Assembly (NCBI GenBank): GCA_964481145.1
Contig: CAYZTA010000010.1
Coordinates: 62,001-126,000 of the forward strand
Reading direction: 5' to 3'
Origin: Sandaracinus sp964481145
Lineage (GTDB): Bacteria; Myxococcota_A; Polyangia; Polyangiales; Sandaracinaceae
DNA: 64,000 nucleotides
The notes under the pieces were generated by a model that was not told the DNA's origin, did not search any database, and saw only the letters and a list, made by a program, of their open reading frames with translations. Position 1 is the first letter of the stretch; each line of letters opens with the position of its first letter. Both the position numbers and the translations under genes were made by a program. Below, in pieces: positions 18,901 to 26,325 of this stretch.

Positions 18901-19074
18901 CTTCGACCTGGCATCAACGTCGTCATCGTCGTGGCGCGCGAAAGCAACGAAGTTCTTTCACGTCGAACCTTCATCGTGCGTCGCGATGCCCCCGACGGAT
19001 CGCTCCTCGAGACGCCGCGCAGCAGCAGCGATTGGTTCCACCTCGGCGTCGGCGAAAGCGAGACCGAAGAGTAA
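15937..19074 (+). CDS. S41 carboxy-terminal processing peptidase with long C-terminal extension
   Basis: 1045 aa, well above the 400-700 usual for CtpA or Prc. It resembles the long myxobacterial S41 peptidases (MXAN_5808 type). An N-terminal membrane anchor (residues 10-30) exports it to the periplasm. A PDZ domain spans about 190-280 (GLGIVISVRNGQLTVIRPMP). The protease core carries GGSASASEIVAGAL with the nucleophile Ser near 395 and the general-base Lys at 420 (TFGKGSVQ). After about 600 it has CARDB/Ig-like segments (LRVRLTNTGEVPLFQLRAQT, VYLRVRNTGQGRTYNTQANL), an SH3-like segment (GWVALSDI) and another beta domain. The tail probably binds the envelope or substrates. It is convergent with thrB. 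Confidence 0.9.
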   Translation: MNDFTKPTWRSRLAKVSLAIFAIGAAAGLTYIWPQRNGLDLDIDSSARAQEVRRREPYDLTQLTVMNRVILQVKDHYVDPQRVNPQRMLLGGLNAVQQSVAPVLIHYNDGGSEVEVTVYGATRRFSVADVTSPWALSHRWRQIFDFLQSNLRDEDVELRDIEYAAINGMLRTLDPHSVLLDPETFTEMQMSTRGEFGGLGIVISVRNGQLTVIRPMPDTPAARAGLLRMDRIVRIGEESTLNMPLEDAVARLRGAPGTTVQVWVTREGANGFSQPRRFDLVRAVIHIRSVESRMLEGQVGYISINSFQGNTFDDMTRALAQLHAQGMRGLVLDLRDDPGGLLDQAVRVADAFLEDGIIVTTSSTDPSQRDERSARREGTEPSYPMMVLVNGGSASASEIVAGALKNHGRALVVGQRTFGKGSVQVLYNYDEGSALKLTVAQYLTPGEVSIQGVGIVPDIAIDPMTVDRTDIDLVVDQGYVRESDLDQHLTHASAHDGEQSAVVMRYYLPTETRERLREAAPEDQEQNEQEDEFLLRFAREVLTHAAREGAPRTRSRAAMLEDAAPIIERLRAQEMANAVRELERIGVNWSLGTDQGASNVRVEVSTNAPDNRVTAGENFELRVRLTNTGEVPLFQLRAQTRSDFALFNHRELVFGRLDPGQTREWTTTLGICTTEGGQRVCRVPRDISDRADGIRIEFSEAHGHAPPAAEVRTEIRALPRPQFAYHVQVADDVRGNGDGLVQRGEIASVYLRVRNTGQGRTYNTQANLQSRAGQGVLLHAGRFEFNDGIQPEQERLIRFTFEVLPEFERDSVRLEARVADVDLREVMVERIDVPIVASSAAPTARRGRVTVRSGAEIRERASADSPAFARTDGGAMAFASEAELDGFVRVNLGEGRPGWVALSDITTDRVAPRAALLPILDHMPPRIDIEAGNNGLTTTSDRLRLRALLQDDTQVRDAYVFVGTRKVFYISNRDGENPREVRFDTEVPLRPGINVVIVVARESNEVLSRRTFIVRRDAPDGSLLETPRSSSDWFHLGVGESETEE

Positions 19075-19115
19075 GGGCCGGGGTATCAATCATCTGATCA
19101 GCGAGAGCGCCGATG

Positions 19116-19139
19116 CGCCCCCATCGAACGATGGGGGCG
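19116..19139. terminator. Bidirectional terminator between the S41 peptidase and thrB
   Basis: A perfect 10-bp stem, CGCCCCCATC and GATGGGGGCG, encloses a GAAC loop. It sits between two convergent genes and ends two bases before the thrB stop codon. The T tract is short on both sides. Confidence 0.75.
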
Positions 19140-19140
19140 T

Positions 19141-20115
19141 TCAGATCCCGAGGCGAGCGCAGAGTCCCTCTGCCGTCTCCGCTTCGATCGCTTCGAGACG
19201 CGCCAAAAACCGTCGGTAATCCTTGACTTTGCGTTCGCCAATCGCGGGACGGAGCTCGATGTCGGCGATGCGTGTGGTCGCGAAACGAACGCATGCTCTT
19301 CGAAAGAAAGCGTGGAGCGAAAGTCGTTCGGAAACAGGCAATGTTCGCTGCTCCATGTATCCCGACAATAGCGCCTGCGCGAGCTCCCACTCCATCTCAT
19401 CACCGAAGCACCATGCGAGAACCGCAACCGCGAGGTCGTAGGCGAGCGGCCCGTCACTCGCGCTCTCCCAATCGAGCACGCTCACGATGGAGTCGTCTTC
19501 GAATCGCACGTTGTCGCGAAACAAATCGCCATGAATGACCCCGCTCGGGACACCCCGTGGCTCCTCTCGCACGAGCGCCTGGGCCGTCTGCTCCAGCCGC
19601 GTGATGGGCTCGTCCAAATCGCGGCGGTCGCATCGCTCCGCCGCGTCACGGGCCCATCCGAGCTGCCCTCGAATTCTCTCGATTCCAAAGCGGCTCTCTC
19701 GTCGCAACCCAAAACTTCGGCAAGCCACATGCACTCTGCCGAGAAACGCTCCCACGGCCCGCGTGTGGGCCGGTCTCACACGGGCCTGACAAAGCTCGAC
19801 GCCCCCCACCACCGCGAAGACCGCGGTGGCCTTGCCCGACACCGTCACCTCAAAAGGTTCGGGCCCTGCGATCCGGTGGGGCACAGCGAGCCCGGCCCCC
19901 TTCAAATGGTCGAGAAGCGCCCATTCGTAAGCCACTCCCTCAGCATCCTGATGCTCGTAAATGCGAACGAACACGGTCTCCGTGTCTGTTTCGAGCAGGT
20001 GGTTCGTGTTCACGGTTCCCGCAGAAACCGGATGAATCCTTCGGGCATGCCCAAGATCGTGAGCCAATGCCAATCGATCCGCGTCGGTCAGCGAAAACGT
20101 CGTGTAAACGGCCAT
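19141..20115 (-). CDS. thrB: Homoserine kinase, ThrB of the choline/aminoglycoside kinase fold
   Basis: 324 aa, the usual length for the type II homoserine kinases (APH fold, unrelated to GHMP ThrB). It opens with MAVYTTFSLTDADRLALAHD, as family members do. The ATP loop is AGTVNTNHLLETDTETVFVR. The catalytic loop is VIHGDLFRDNVRFEDD and the metal-binding Asp follows in VSVLDWESASDGPLAYDLAV. It would phosphorylate homoserine for threonine synthesis in the cytoplasm. It stands alone, facing away from the lysine-rich protein gene. A broader phosphotransferase role cannot be excluded. Confidence 0.85.
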   Translation of the reverse strand: MAVYTTFSLTDADRLALAHDLGHARRIHPVSAGTVNTNHLLETDTETVFVRIYEHQDAEGVAYEWALLDHLKGAGLAVPHRIAGPEPFEVTVSGKATAVFAVVGGVELCQARVRPAHTRAVGAFLGRVHVACRSFGLRRESRFGIERIRGQLGWARDAAERCDRRDLDEPITRLEQTAQALVREEPRGVPSGVIHGDLFRDNVRFEDDSIVSVLDWESASDGPLAYDLAVAVLAWCFGDEMEWELAQALLSGYMEQRTLPVSERLSLHAFFRRACVRFATTRIADIELRPAIGERKVKDYRRFLARLEAIEAETAEGLCARLGI

Positions 20116-20240
20116 GGTGATATCCAGGTCGAGCTGTTTTGGACTCGTTCGGAAGAATAGCTATCGACACATTCTTTACATGAGGTTTCAAGAATGGTAT
20201 GGGCGACCCGAAGCGAGAATTGCCGAGGAAGGGAGGGGCG

Positions 20241-20900
20241 ATGGCGACGAGCGCGAAAAAAACCTCGGCAGTCAAAGGCAACCCGGCCAAGAAAGCCGTG
20301 AAACCTGCGAAGGCCGCTGCCCAATTGGCAACCGCCAAACTGGCAACAAAGCCTGCCAAAAAGACAGGCCCTCTCCACAACGATCCGGAGACGACGACGT
20401 CTGCCAAAGCAAAACCGAAGACTTCATCGAAGTCTGAGTCACCGAAATCGACGCAATCAGCGAGCCCTGGAACCACGGCTGTGCCGAGGCTGACCGTACG
20501 CAGCCCCGAAGGAGCGGACGAGCTCAAGCAAAAGATCGGCGCGCTTGCCACTGCCACGGCGCAAATCCGGAATTACAAGCGCGCTTTGAACAAGAATTTC
20601 TTCGATATAGGGCTCATCCTCAAAGACATCGATGAGCGTAAACTGTACGAAGTGAAGGGGTACGGTTCATTCGAGGCGTTCCTCGAGCGAGAGATCGATC
20701 TTGGAAAGCAGCTCGGACTCAAGCTTTCTCGCGCTGTGTATGTGTTTCAGCGAGAAGCAGCGGTGGAAGCCGGGCTCGAGCGTGTCTCCGCAGCCATCGC
20801 GGTGTTCGATGGCGAGGTGGACTCCAACGCGACTTCGGCCACCGGTACCCCCACTTCAAGCGGTGGCGCTCGTTCGCCGATTCCGTTCCACAAGTTATGA
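20241..20900 (+). CDS. Protein with histone H1-like lysine/alanine-rich tail and a helical C-terminal domain
   Basis: 219 aa. Residues 1-85 are low-complexity Ala/Lys/Pro/Ser (AKKAVKPAKAAAQLATAKLA) like bacterial histone H1-type proteins, suggesting nucleic-acid binding. The C-terminal domain (about 95-185) is folded and helical (FFDIGLILKDIDERKLYEVK, GYGSFEAFLEREIDLGKQLG). It resembles small DNA-associated domains, but I cannot name the family. The ATG at 20241 has the purine-rich GAAGGGAGGGG upstream; the ATG at 20199 is the alternative. It is probably cytoplasmic and nucleoid- or RNA-associated. Confidence 0.7.
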   Translation: MATSAKKTSAVKGNPAKKAVKPAKAAAQLATAKLATKPAKKTGPLHNDPETTTSAKAKPKTSSKSESPKSTQSASPGTTAVPRLTVRSPEGADELKQKIGALATATAQIRNYKRALNKNFFDIGLILKDIDERKLYEVKGYGSFEAFLEREIDLGKQLGLKLSRAVYVFQREAAVEAGLERVSAAIAVFDGEVDSNATSATGTPTSSGGARSPIPFHKL

Positions 20901-20976
20901 CTGAACCGCCATCGGCAACCACTCTCGTTCCAAGTGAGCTCCACGTCGGGCTCACGGGTCACTAGGGAGAGAGTCT

Positions 20977-22296
20977 GTGCTGGCGCTCATTGCAGCGTTC
21001 GTTTGTGTATTGGCGAACGCATTCTTCGTTGCAGCAGAGTTTGCCCTCGCAAAGGTAAGGCCGACTGCGCTCGAGGCGCTGGCCCGGACGGGAGATGCGT
21101 CGGCGCGCCGCGCCCACGAGATCACGCAGCGACTCGACGCGTATCTCTCCGCCACTCAGCTCGGCATCACACTGGCTTCTCTCGGGCTCGGCTGGCTGGG
21201 CGAGCCGGCGATGCACCGACTTCTCATGCCCCCACTTCTGTGGCTCGGCGTCCCAGAAACCGCTGCGGATGGCGTCGCGGTCACGCTTGGCTTCACGAGC
21301 ATCTCGGTCGCGCACATCGTGGTTGGGGAGCTCGTCCCCAAGTCGCTTGCGATTCGCCATCCAGAGCAAGTGGCTCGCCACACCGCGTGGCTCATGCGTG
21401 CGTTCTTCTACGTATCCTATCCCGCTCTCTTCGTGCTGAACGGCACCTCCAACTTCGTTCTCCGTCTGATGGGATCACCCCCCGTAACGCACGCCGAGGG
21501 AAAGCTCTCGCTCGACGAGCTCCGCGTCATCATCCAAGCGTCGTTCGACGATCTCGAGGCAAAAAAACGTGATCTGCTCGAACGTGTCCTCCGCGCAACG
21601 GATCGCCCTGTTCGTGCGGTGATGGTGCCTCGTGTCGATATGGAGGTGCTCTCTCTGCGAGACGGATACGACTCCTGGATGGCGAAGGTGCGTCGCTTCG
21701 GTTTCAGTCGTTATCCCGTCAGCGAAGACGGCGACCCTGATCACGTGGTTGGCTATGTGTACGTCAAAGATCTCCTGATGTCGGGCGGTCGTCAGCACGT
21801 GCCGAGCATCGCAAGTCTCAAGCGAGACATCCTCATCGCGCTCGAAGGGCAAACCGTCGGTGAGCTTCTCGAGCAGTTCCAGCGAACCAAGATTCCAATC
21901 GCGCTCGTGGTCGATGAGTATGGCGGGACCGCAGGGCTCGTGACGCTCGAAGATTTGGTGACCGAAATCGTAGGCGATCTTCAAGACGAAATCGCGATGG
22001 GGACCGCGACCCGGATCGTGCAAGCAGAGGATGGAACGCTCGTCGTCGATGGCGCAGTGCCTCTCGACGAGATCGAGTTGCCGGATCAGAGGATCCCCGA
22101 GCTCGAAGGGAGCGAGACGGTGAGCGGCTATGTGATCGCAAGCTTGGGACGCCTCGCGAGCCCAGGAGATGTGATCGACCTCGGACGCTGGGAGATGATC
22201 GTCGAGGACGTGCGCGCCCGCCGGGTCCATCGTGTTCGATTGAGACCCAAATCAACCGCGCGCGAGCCCTCGGACCCACCCGTCACGGGGATGTGA
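20977..22296 (+). CDS. CorC/HlyC family membrane protein (CNNM, CBS pair, CorC-HlyC domain)
   Basis: 439 aa. Four hydrophobic segments form a CNNM/DUF21 domain (residues 1-190; opening LALIAAFVCVLANAFFVAAE). A CBS pair covers about 210-335 (MVPRVDMEVLSLRDGYDSWM, IPIALVVDEYGGTAGLVTLE). A C-terminal transporter-associated domain follows (about 345-430). Proteins of this type act in Mg2+ or Co2+ homeostasis in the inner membrane. The GTG start at 20977 has AGGGAGAGA eight bases upstream. It is a single gene, convergent with dcd by five bases. Confidence 0.88.
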   Translation: MLALIAAFVCVLANAFFVAAEFALAKVRPTALEALARTGDASARRAHEITQRLDAYLSATQLGITLASLGLGWLGEPAMHRLLMPPLLWLGVPETAADGVAVTLGFTSISVAHIVVGELVPKSLAIRHPEQVARHTAWLMRAFFYVSYPALFVLNGTSNFVLRLMGSPPVTHAEGKLSLDELRVIIQASFDDLEAKKRDLLERVLRATDRPVRAVMVPRVDMEVLSLRDGYDSWMAKVRRFGFSRYPVSEDGDPDHVVGYVYVKDLLMSGGRQHVPSIASLKRDILIALEGQTVGELLEQFQRTKIPIALVVDEYGGTAGLVTLEDLVTEIVGDLQDEIAMGTATRIVQAEDGTLVVDGAVPLDEIELPDQRIPELEGSETVSGYVIASLGRLASPGDVIDLGRWEMIVEDVRARRVHRVRLRPKSTAREPSDPPVTGM

Positions 22297-22301
22297 TCCT
22301 T

Positions 22302-22874
22302 TCACCGTGCGTCCTCGCGAATTCGCGATGGGGTCGGCCCTGATTGATCCTGGTACTTACTCCCGCGATGGTGGCTTCCATAAGGGCGCCGTGCCGGTGA
22401 GGTCAGAGTCTCGAAACTGATCTGGCAAATGCGCATGCCAGGCCGCAGCGCGACCGGCAATCGACCCACATTCGAGAGCTCGAGGGTGATGGTTCCTCGA
22501 AATCCAGGGTCGATGAAACCAGCCGTCGCATGGATGAGAATCGCAAGGCGACCCAGTGAGGATCGACCATCGACTTTGGCGAGCAAGTCATCTGGCACTT
22601 CGACGCGCTCCATCGTGCATCCAAGGACGAACTCCCCCGGATGCAGCACGAACATATGTCCCTCCTCGACCGCGGTGAGCTCGGTGAATTCAGAAGAATC
22701 GTGCTCACTGGGATCGATGAAGGGCGTGGCCGAAGGCTTGAAGAGCGCGAATCGACTCCCCAGACGCAAATCCACGGAACAAGGTTGCACCTGTAGATTT
22801 CGATCGAACATCGGGTCAATCACGATGCGACGGGAGTCGAGCGCGGCTTCGATTTCGCGGTCCGAGAGGATCAT
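22302..22874 (-). CDS. dcd: dCTP deaminase
   Basis: 190 aa, normal length for Dcd. It deaminates dCTP to dUTP for dTTP synthesis, as a cytoplasmic trimer. The signature RSSLGRLAILIHATAGFIDP and the following GFRGTITLEL hold the catalytic Arg and Glu. The C terminus ends with the nucleotide-closing segment SKYQDQSGPTPS. I chose ATG 22874 (MILSDREIEAALDS), since the longer frame upstream lacks family similarity. It is divergent from the sigma factor gene. Confidence 0.93.
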   Translation of the reverse strand: MILSDREIEAALDSRRIVIDPMFDRNLQVQPCSVDLRLGSRFALFKPSATPFIDPSEHDSSEFTELTAVEEGHMFVLHPGEFVLGCTMERVEVPDDLLAKVDGRSSLGRLAILIHATAGFIDPGFRGTITLELSNVGRLPVALRPGMRICQISFETLTSPARRPYGSHHRGSKYQDQSGPTPSRIREDAR

Positions 22875-22924
22875 CGGGGGATGTTTGCGTAGCGTGCAGT
22901 GCCTGTCCACCCTCGACGATTCGA

Positions 22925-22941
22925 GGGTACCTGTGGTACCC
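22925..22941. promoter_or_regulatory. Perfect inverted repeat between dcd and the sigma factor gene
   Basis: GGGTACC-tgt-GGTACCC lies eight bases before the GTG start of the sigma factor and 51 bases from dcd. It could be an operator or an mRNA hairpin close to the ribosome binding region. No regulator is known. Confidence 0.4.
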
Positions 22942-22949
22942 CTCGCGCG

Positions 22950-23609
22950 GTGGGGACCGAGGACGACAAGTTCATCGAGGAGCATCAGGCGCTCGTACGC
23001 AAGCTCGCGCATCGTCTGCGCTCCGAGTTGGAGCTCACATGCGAGCTCGATGATCTAATTGCCTTCGGATACCACGGTCTACTCGAAGCGAGACAACGCT
23101 TCGATCCAACCCGCGGCGTACAATTCGGAACGTTCGCTTATTATCGAATTCGCGGCGCCATTTTGGATGGTGTTCGCAAGATGGCGTATTTGCCTCGTCG
23201 CGTGCACCACAAACGGCGCGCCGCCGAGGCCATCGACTGGGCGATCGAGGCCCAAGGCGAAACGCTGGCGGCGCATCCAGAGCTGCGCTCCGATCCCGAG
23301 AAAACCCTGGCTGCCATCGATGACGTGCTCGGGAAGATCACCGCGACCTTCATGCTCGCGGCAGTGGGCCAAGACGAGAGCTCGGCGCCCAAAACTCCCG
23401 AAGAGCAACTGATCGGTGCCGTCGAAAAGGAAAGCCTGCGGACCGCGATGAAGACGCTCCCCGAGCGTGAGCTGACCATCGTCCGTGGGATGTATTTCGA
23501 TGGCCGAAGCCTCGATGATATCGGCAGCGAGCTAGGAATCTCGAAGAGCTGGGCCTGCCGAATTCACACGCGCGCGCTCGGTCTCTTGCGCGAAGCGCTC
23601 GATCCCTGA
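22950..23609 (+). CDS. FliA/WhiG-like RNA polymerase sigma factor
   Basis: 219 aa. Region 2 is clear: FIEEHQALVRKLAHRLRSEL, then LDDLIAFGYHGLLEARQRFD and GVQFGTFAYYRIRGAILDGV. Region 3 follows (VRKMAYLPRRVH). Region 4 carries the helix-turn-helix SLDDIGSELGISKSWACRIH. The size and region 2-3-4 layout match sigma-28-type factors, which direct motility or developmental genes; the regulon here is unknown. The GTG at 22950 is preferred because the longer start (22899) would place translation through the GGTACC hairpin. No anti-sigma gene is adjacent. Confidence 0.88.
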   Translation: MGTEDDKFIEEHQALVRKLAHRLRSELELTCELDDLIAFGYHGLLEARQRFDPTRGVQFGTFAYYRIRGAILDGVRKMAYLPRRVHHKRRAAEAIDWAIEAQGETLAAHPELRSDPEKTLAAIDDVLGKITATFMLAAVGQDESSAPKTPEEQLIGAVEKESLRTAMKTLPERELTIVRGMYFDGRSLDDIGSELGISKSWACRIHTRALGLLREALDP

Positions 23610-23614
23610 AGAAG

Positions 23615-24142
23615 CTACGCGCCCTCGAGCGCTCGCGCCTTGCGGCGAGCGCGCTCGAGCACCGGCAGCATCACCCGCTGCGCCTCGAGAGGTTCGATCA
23701 CCGTGAGCTCGTCGTGTTCGGTGCACTGACGTGCCGCCACCAGAAACAACTCGATCGCGCGCTCCGGACGAACGAGCTCATGACTCCGCCCTGGAAGGGC
23801 GAGCACGATGTTGCGCGCACGAACCTTCGCGAGCGTGTCGAACACGTCGATCATCGTCGTCACGAACGAATCCTCGTCGAACTCCGCACGAGGCCCGAGC
23901 CCAAATAGAAAAAGTTTGTCGCAACCAAAACGTGGACGCGCGGGAACGAGCACGCGCTCGCCTCGTTCACCTCGAATGCGCCCATGAAGCAAGAGCCGCG
24001 ATAGACGCCCGCAGAGCCGCCAGTCCACGAGCCCCGCTGCCCCTCGCAAGGGCCTTTCGTCTTCGAAGATCGGCAACGCGATGGCCTCACAGCGAAGCCC
24101 ATCGATCGCGCGAAGATCAGGCGCGACGAAGCGAAGCTCCAC
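23615..24142 (-). CDS. Stand-alone M17 peptidase N-terminal (macro-like) domain protein
   Basis: 175 aa. It matches only the N-terminal, non-catalytic half of leucyl aminopeptidases: DERPLRGAAGLVDWRLCGRL, the VLVPARPRFGCDKLFLFGLG strand, then a helix pair. The C-terminal metallopeptidase half is absent, and the gene ends naturally. In aminopeptidases this domain supports hexamer formation, and PepA uses it for DNA binding. It lies five bases behind nusB, so it is probably the last gene of the rib operon. A regulatory or ligand-binding role is possible. Confidence 0.75.
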   Translation of the reverse strand: MELRFVAPDLRAIDGLRCEAIALPIFEDERPLRGAAGLVDWRLCGRLSRLLLHGRIRGERGERVLVPARPRFGCDKLFLFGLGPRAEFDEDSFVTTMIDVFDTLAKVRARNIVLALPGRSHELVRPERAIELFLVAARQCTEHDELTVIEPLEAQRVMLPVLERARRKARALEGA

Positions 24143-24147
24143 CGCGC

Positions 24148-24561
24148 TTATTCCTTTTCGAGATCGCTCGCGATGCGATCGAGCACGCCATTGACGAAGC
24201 CCGCGCTCCCATCGCTGCCGAAGCGCTTCGCGAGCTCGACGGCTTCGTTCAATGTCACGCGCCGAGGGATATCACTCATGCGGAGGAGCTCGTATGTCGC
24301 GAGCCGCAAGATATTCCGGTCCACCCGCGTCATCCGCTCGAGTCGCCAATGCTGGCTGACTCGACGAATCAATCCGTCGATCTCGTCCCGTTCGTCTTCG
24401 CAGCCTCGAACGATTTCGTTCGCGAAATCTTCACCCTCTCGATTGGGTCCGAGATTGTCCCAAAAGAGGCGGATCGCTTGCGCAGCAGACACCTCGGAGA
24501 ACTCCATTTGATAGAGCATCTGCAGCGCTGCTTCGCGGCCCTTACGGCGGGCCCCCGTCAC
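24148..24561 (-). CDS. nusB: Transcription antitermination factor NusB
   Basis: 137 aa, the usual length. The NusB opening RRKGREAALQMLYQMEFSEV is followed by the all-helical fold and the conserved end segment RVTLNEAVELAKRFGSDGSA GFVNGVLDRI. It binds boxA RNA with NusE for rRNA antitermination. It lies eight bases behind ribH, the common ribH-nusB arrangement. Confidence 0.95.
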   Translation of the reverse strand: MTGARRKGREAALQMLYQMEFSEVSAAQAIRLFWDNLGPNREGEDFANEIVRGCEDERDEIDGLIRRVSQHWRLERMTRVDRNILRLATYELLRMSDIPRRVTLNEAVELAKRFGSDGSAGFVNGVLDRIASDLEKE

Positions 24562-24569
24562 CTGAGCAG

Positions 24570-25061
24570 TCAGAAGCCCGCCCTTTCCATAGCACGTCGC
24601 AGATTGACCATTTCAATGGCAGAGAGCGCAGCTTCCCAGCCCTTGTTCCCAGCCTTCGTGCCCGCGCGCTCGATGGCTTGTTCGATCGTGTCGGTGGTCA
24701 ACACTCCGAAGATCACAGGAACACCGGTTTCCATCATCACACCAGCGCAGCCTTTGGCCGCTTCGGCTGCGACAAAATCGAAATGCGGGGTGGACCCTCG
24801 GATCACTGCGCCGAGCGCGAGCACGGCGTCGAGCTTCTTGCCCGATGCCAATTGCCGCACTGCCCACGGAAGATCGAACGCACCCGGAGTCCGCGCGATG
24901 ACCCACTTGTCCTCCGACACCCCGTGGCGGCGGAAGCCGTCGAGCGCTCCTTCGAGCAATCGATCCGTAATGAAATGATTGAACCGCGAGACGACAATCC
25001 CGAACCGCGCGCCGTCCGGCGCTTCGAATGTACCCTCGATTTCGATCATCGTACCCGTCAT
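24570..25061 (-). CDS. ribH: 6,7-dimethyl-8-ribityllumazine synthase
   Basis: 163 aa from the ATG at 25061, which has GAGGAAC upstream. It joins the ribulose-derived C4 unit to the ribitylaminopyrimidine. Family segments are FGIVVSRFNHFITDRLLEGA, the catalytic area VLALGAVIRGSTPHFDFVAA (with the catalytic His one turn after STPH) and PVIFGVLTTDTIEQAIERAG with the following KAGNKGWEAA. A longer start at 25124 would overlap the ribB stop by ATGA and add 21 residues not typical of the family, so translation may couple at either site. Confidence 0.95.
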   Translation of the reverse strand: MTGTMIEIEGTFEAPDGARFGIVVSRFNHFITDRLLEGALDGFRRHGVSEDKWVIARTPGAFDLPWAVRQLASGKKLDAVLALGAVIRGSTPHFDFVAAEAAKGCAGVMMETGVPVIFGVLTTDTIEQAIERAGTKAGNKGWEAALSAIEMVNLRRAMERAGF

Positions 25062-25120
25062 CCGTTCCTCGTGCGCCGACTTGTAATCCGAACCACGCCA
25101 CGATGCACGTGTCGTTTGAT

Positions 25121-26293
25121 TCATCCGTGTTTCAGCAGCTCGACGACGTCCATCTCCCCGCTTGTCTCGGTGTCGTCTCCGATCATCAACTGCTCGACCA
25201 CTTCGAGCCCATATCCATCGACTCCTGCGATGCGCCGAGGTCGATTCGTCACGAGACGAATCTGTTTGAGCCCCAAAGCCCTGAGCACTTGAGCGCCAAG
25301 CCCGTATTCACGCAGGACCTCACCGCTGTCCATATGTCTTGGCGTCACGGTCTGTCCGAGACGTTGCGCGAGGTCGGCATGAAGATCGAGAGGCCCTGGA
25401 ATGAATACGATCACTCCACGCCCCTCCGCCTCGATGCGTTCGACGACATCGCTGAGCGCCACTCGACCACGGCTGCGAACATCGAAGACATCGCCGAGCA
25501 CACTGCCCTTGTGCATGCGGACGAGCGTCGGTGATTCATCGATATCACCGTGGGTGAACGCGAGGAACTCTCGCTCTCCGTCGTGTTTGAGCGCGAAGAC
25601 ATGCGCGACCCACGTCTTGTGACTCGGCAGCGTGAACTCACCCTCGATTCGCTTCTCGATCATCTGCTCATGCGCAAGGCGATATTCGATCAAGTCCGCG
25701 ATCGAGAGAATTCGAACGCCATGTGTCTCGGCAAACGAACGGAGATCTGGCATTCGCGCCATGGTTCCATCGTCGTTCATGATCTCGCAGATCACGCCCG
25801 CTGGCTTGAACCCCGCGAGGCGCGCGAGGTCGACCGACCCTTCGGTGTGCCCCGTGCGCTGAAGGACGCCTCCAGGTTTCGCTTTGAGCGGGAAGACATG
25901 TCCCGGGCTCACCAAATCAGAGGGCATCACACCGTCTGCCACCGCGACGCGAATGGTGTGGGCACGGTCCGCTGCGCTGATGCCGGTCGAGACACCGTGT
26001 CGTGCTTCGATGGAAACCGTGAACGCCGTCGAGCGCGACGACTGGTTGTCATCGACCATCATCGGCAACTCGAGCCGTCGGACGTGTTCTTCGGGCAACG
26101 TGAGGCAGATGAGCCCACGCCCCCATTTCGCCATGAAGTTGATCGCTTCGGGCGTGACCTTCTCAGCGGCCATCACGAGATCGCCCTCGTTTTCGCGATC
26201 CTCATCATCGACGAGGATCACCATCGCCCCCGCGCGGATTTCTTCGAGCGCGCGGAGGACCCTCGCGATGCCGTCGTTTCGGTGATTTTCCAT
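25121..26293 (-). CDS. ribB: 3,4-dihydroxy-2-butanone-4-phosphate synthase fused to a degenerate RibA-like domain
   Basis: 390 aa. Residues 1-200 are a full RibB domain: ILVDDEDRENEGDLVMAAEK, AFTVSIEARHGVSTGISAAD, KPGGVLQRTGHTEGSVDLAR. Residues 210-390 follow the GTP cyclohydrolase II fold but have lost its function residues. The zinc motif (C-x10-C-x-C) is replaced by KGSVLGDVFDVRSRGRVALS, with no cysteine. The YHRQEGRNIGL active-site loop is absent. It resembles RibBX proteins described as lacking cyclohydrolase activity. A separate GTP cyclohydrolase II would be needed elsewhere. It lies between ribE and ribH. Confidence 0.93.
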   Translation of the reverse strand: MENHRNDGIARVLRALEEIRAGAMVILVDDEDRENEGDLVMAAEKVTPEAINFMAKWGRGLICLTLPEEHVRRLELPMMVDDNQSSRSTAFTVSIEARHGVSTGISAADRAHTIRVAVADGVMPSDLVSPGHVFPLKAKPGGVLQRTGHTEGSVDLARLAGFKPAGVICEIMNDDGTMARMPDLRSFAETHGVRILSIADLIEYRLAHEQMIEKRIEGEFTLPSHKTWVAHVFALKHDGEREFLAFTHGDIDESPTLVRMHKGSVLGDVFDVRSRGRVALSDVVERIEAEGRGVIVFIPGPLDLHADLAQRLGQTVTPRHMDSGEVLREYGLGAQVLRALGLKQIRLVTNRPRRIAGVDGYGLEVVEQLMIGDDTETSGEMDVVELLKHG

Positions 26294-26325
26294 GGAATCT
26301 ATCGCCTTCCGCTTGAGCCCGCGCC

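Noticed and set aside
22899..22949. Longer N terminus of the sigma factor
   Set aside because: The extra residues (PVHPRRFEGTCGTPRA) come from the dyad region and do not look like sigma region 1. It is still possible as a start.
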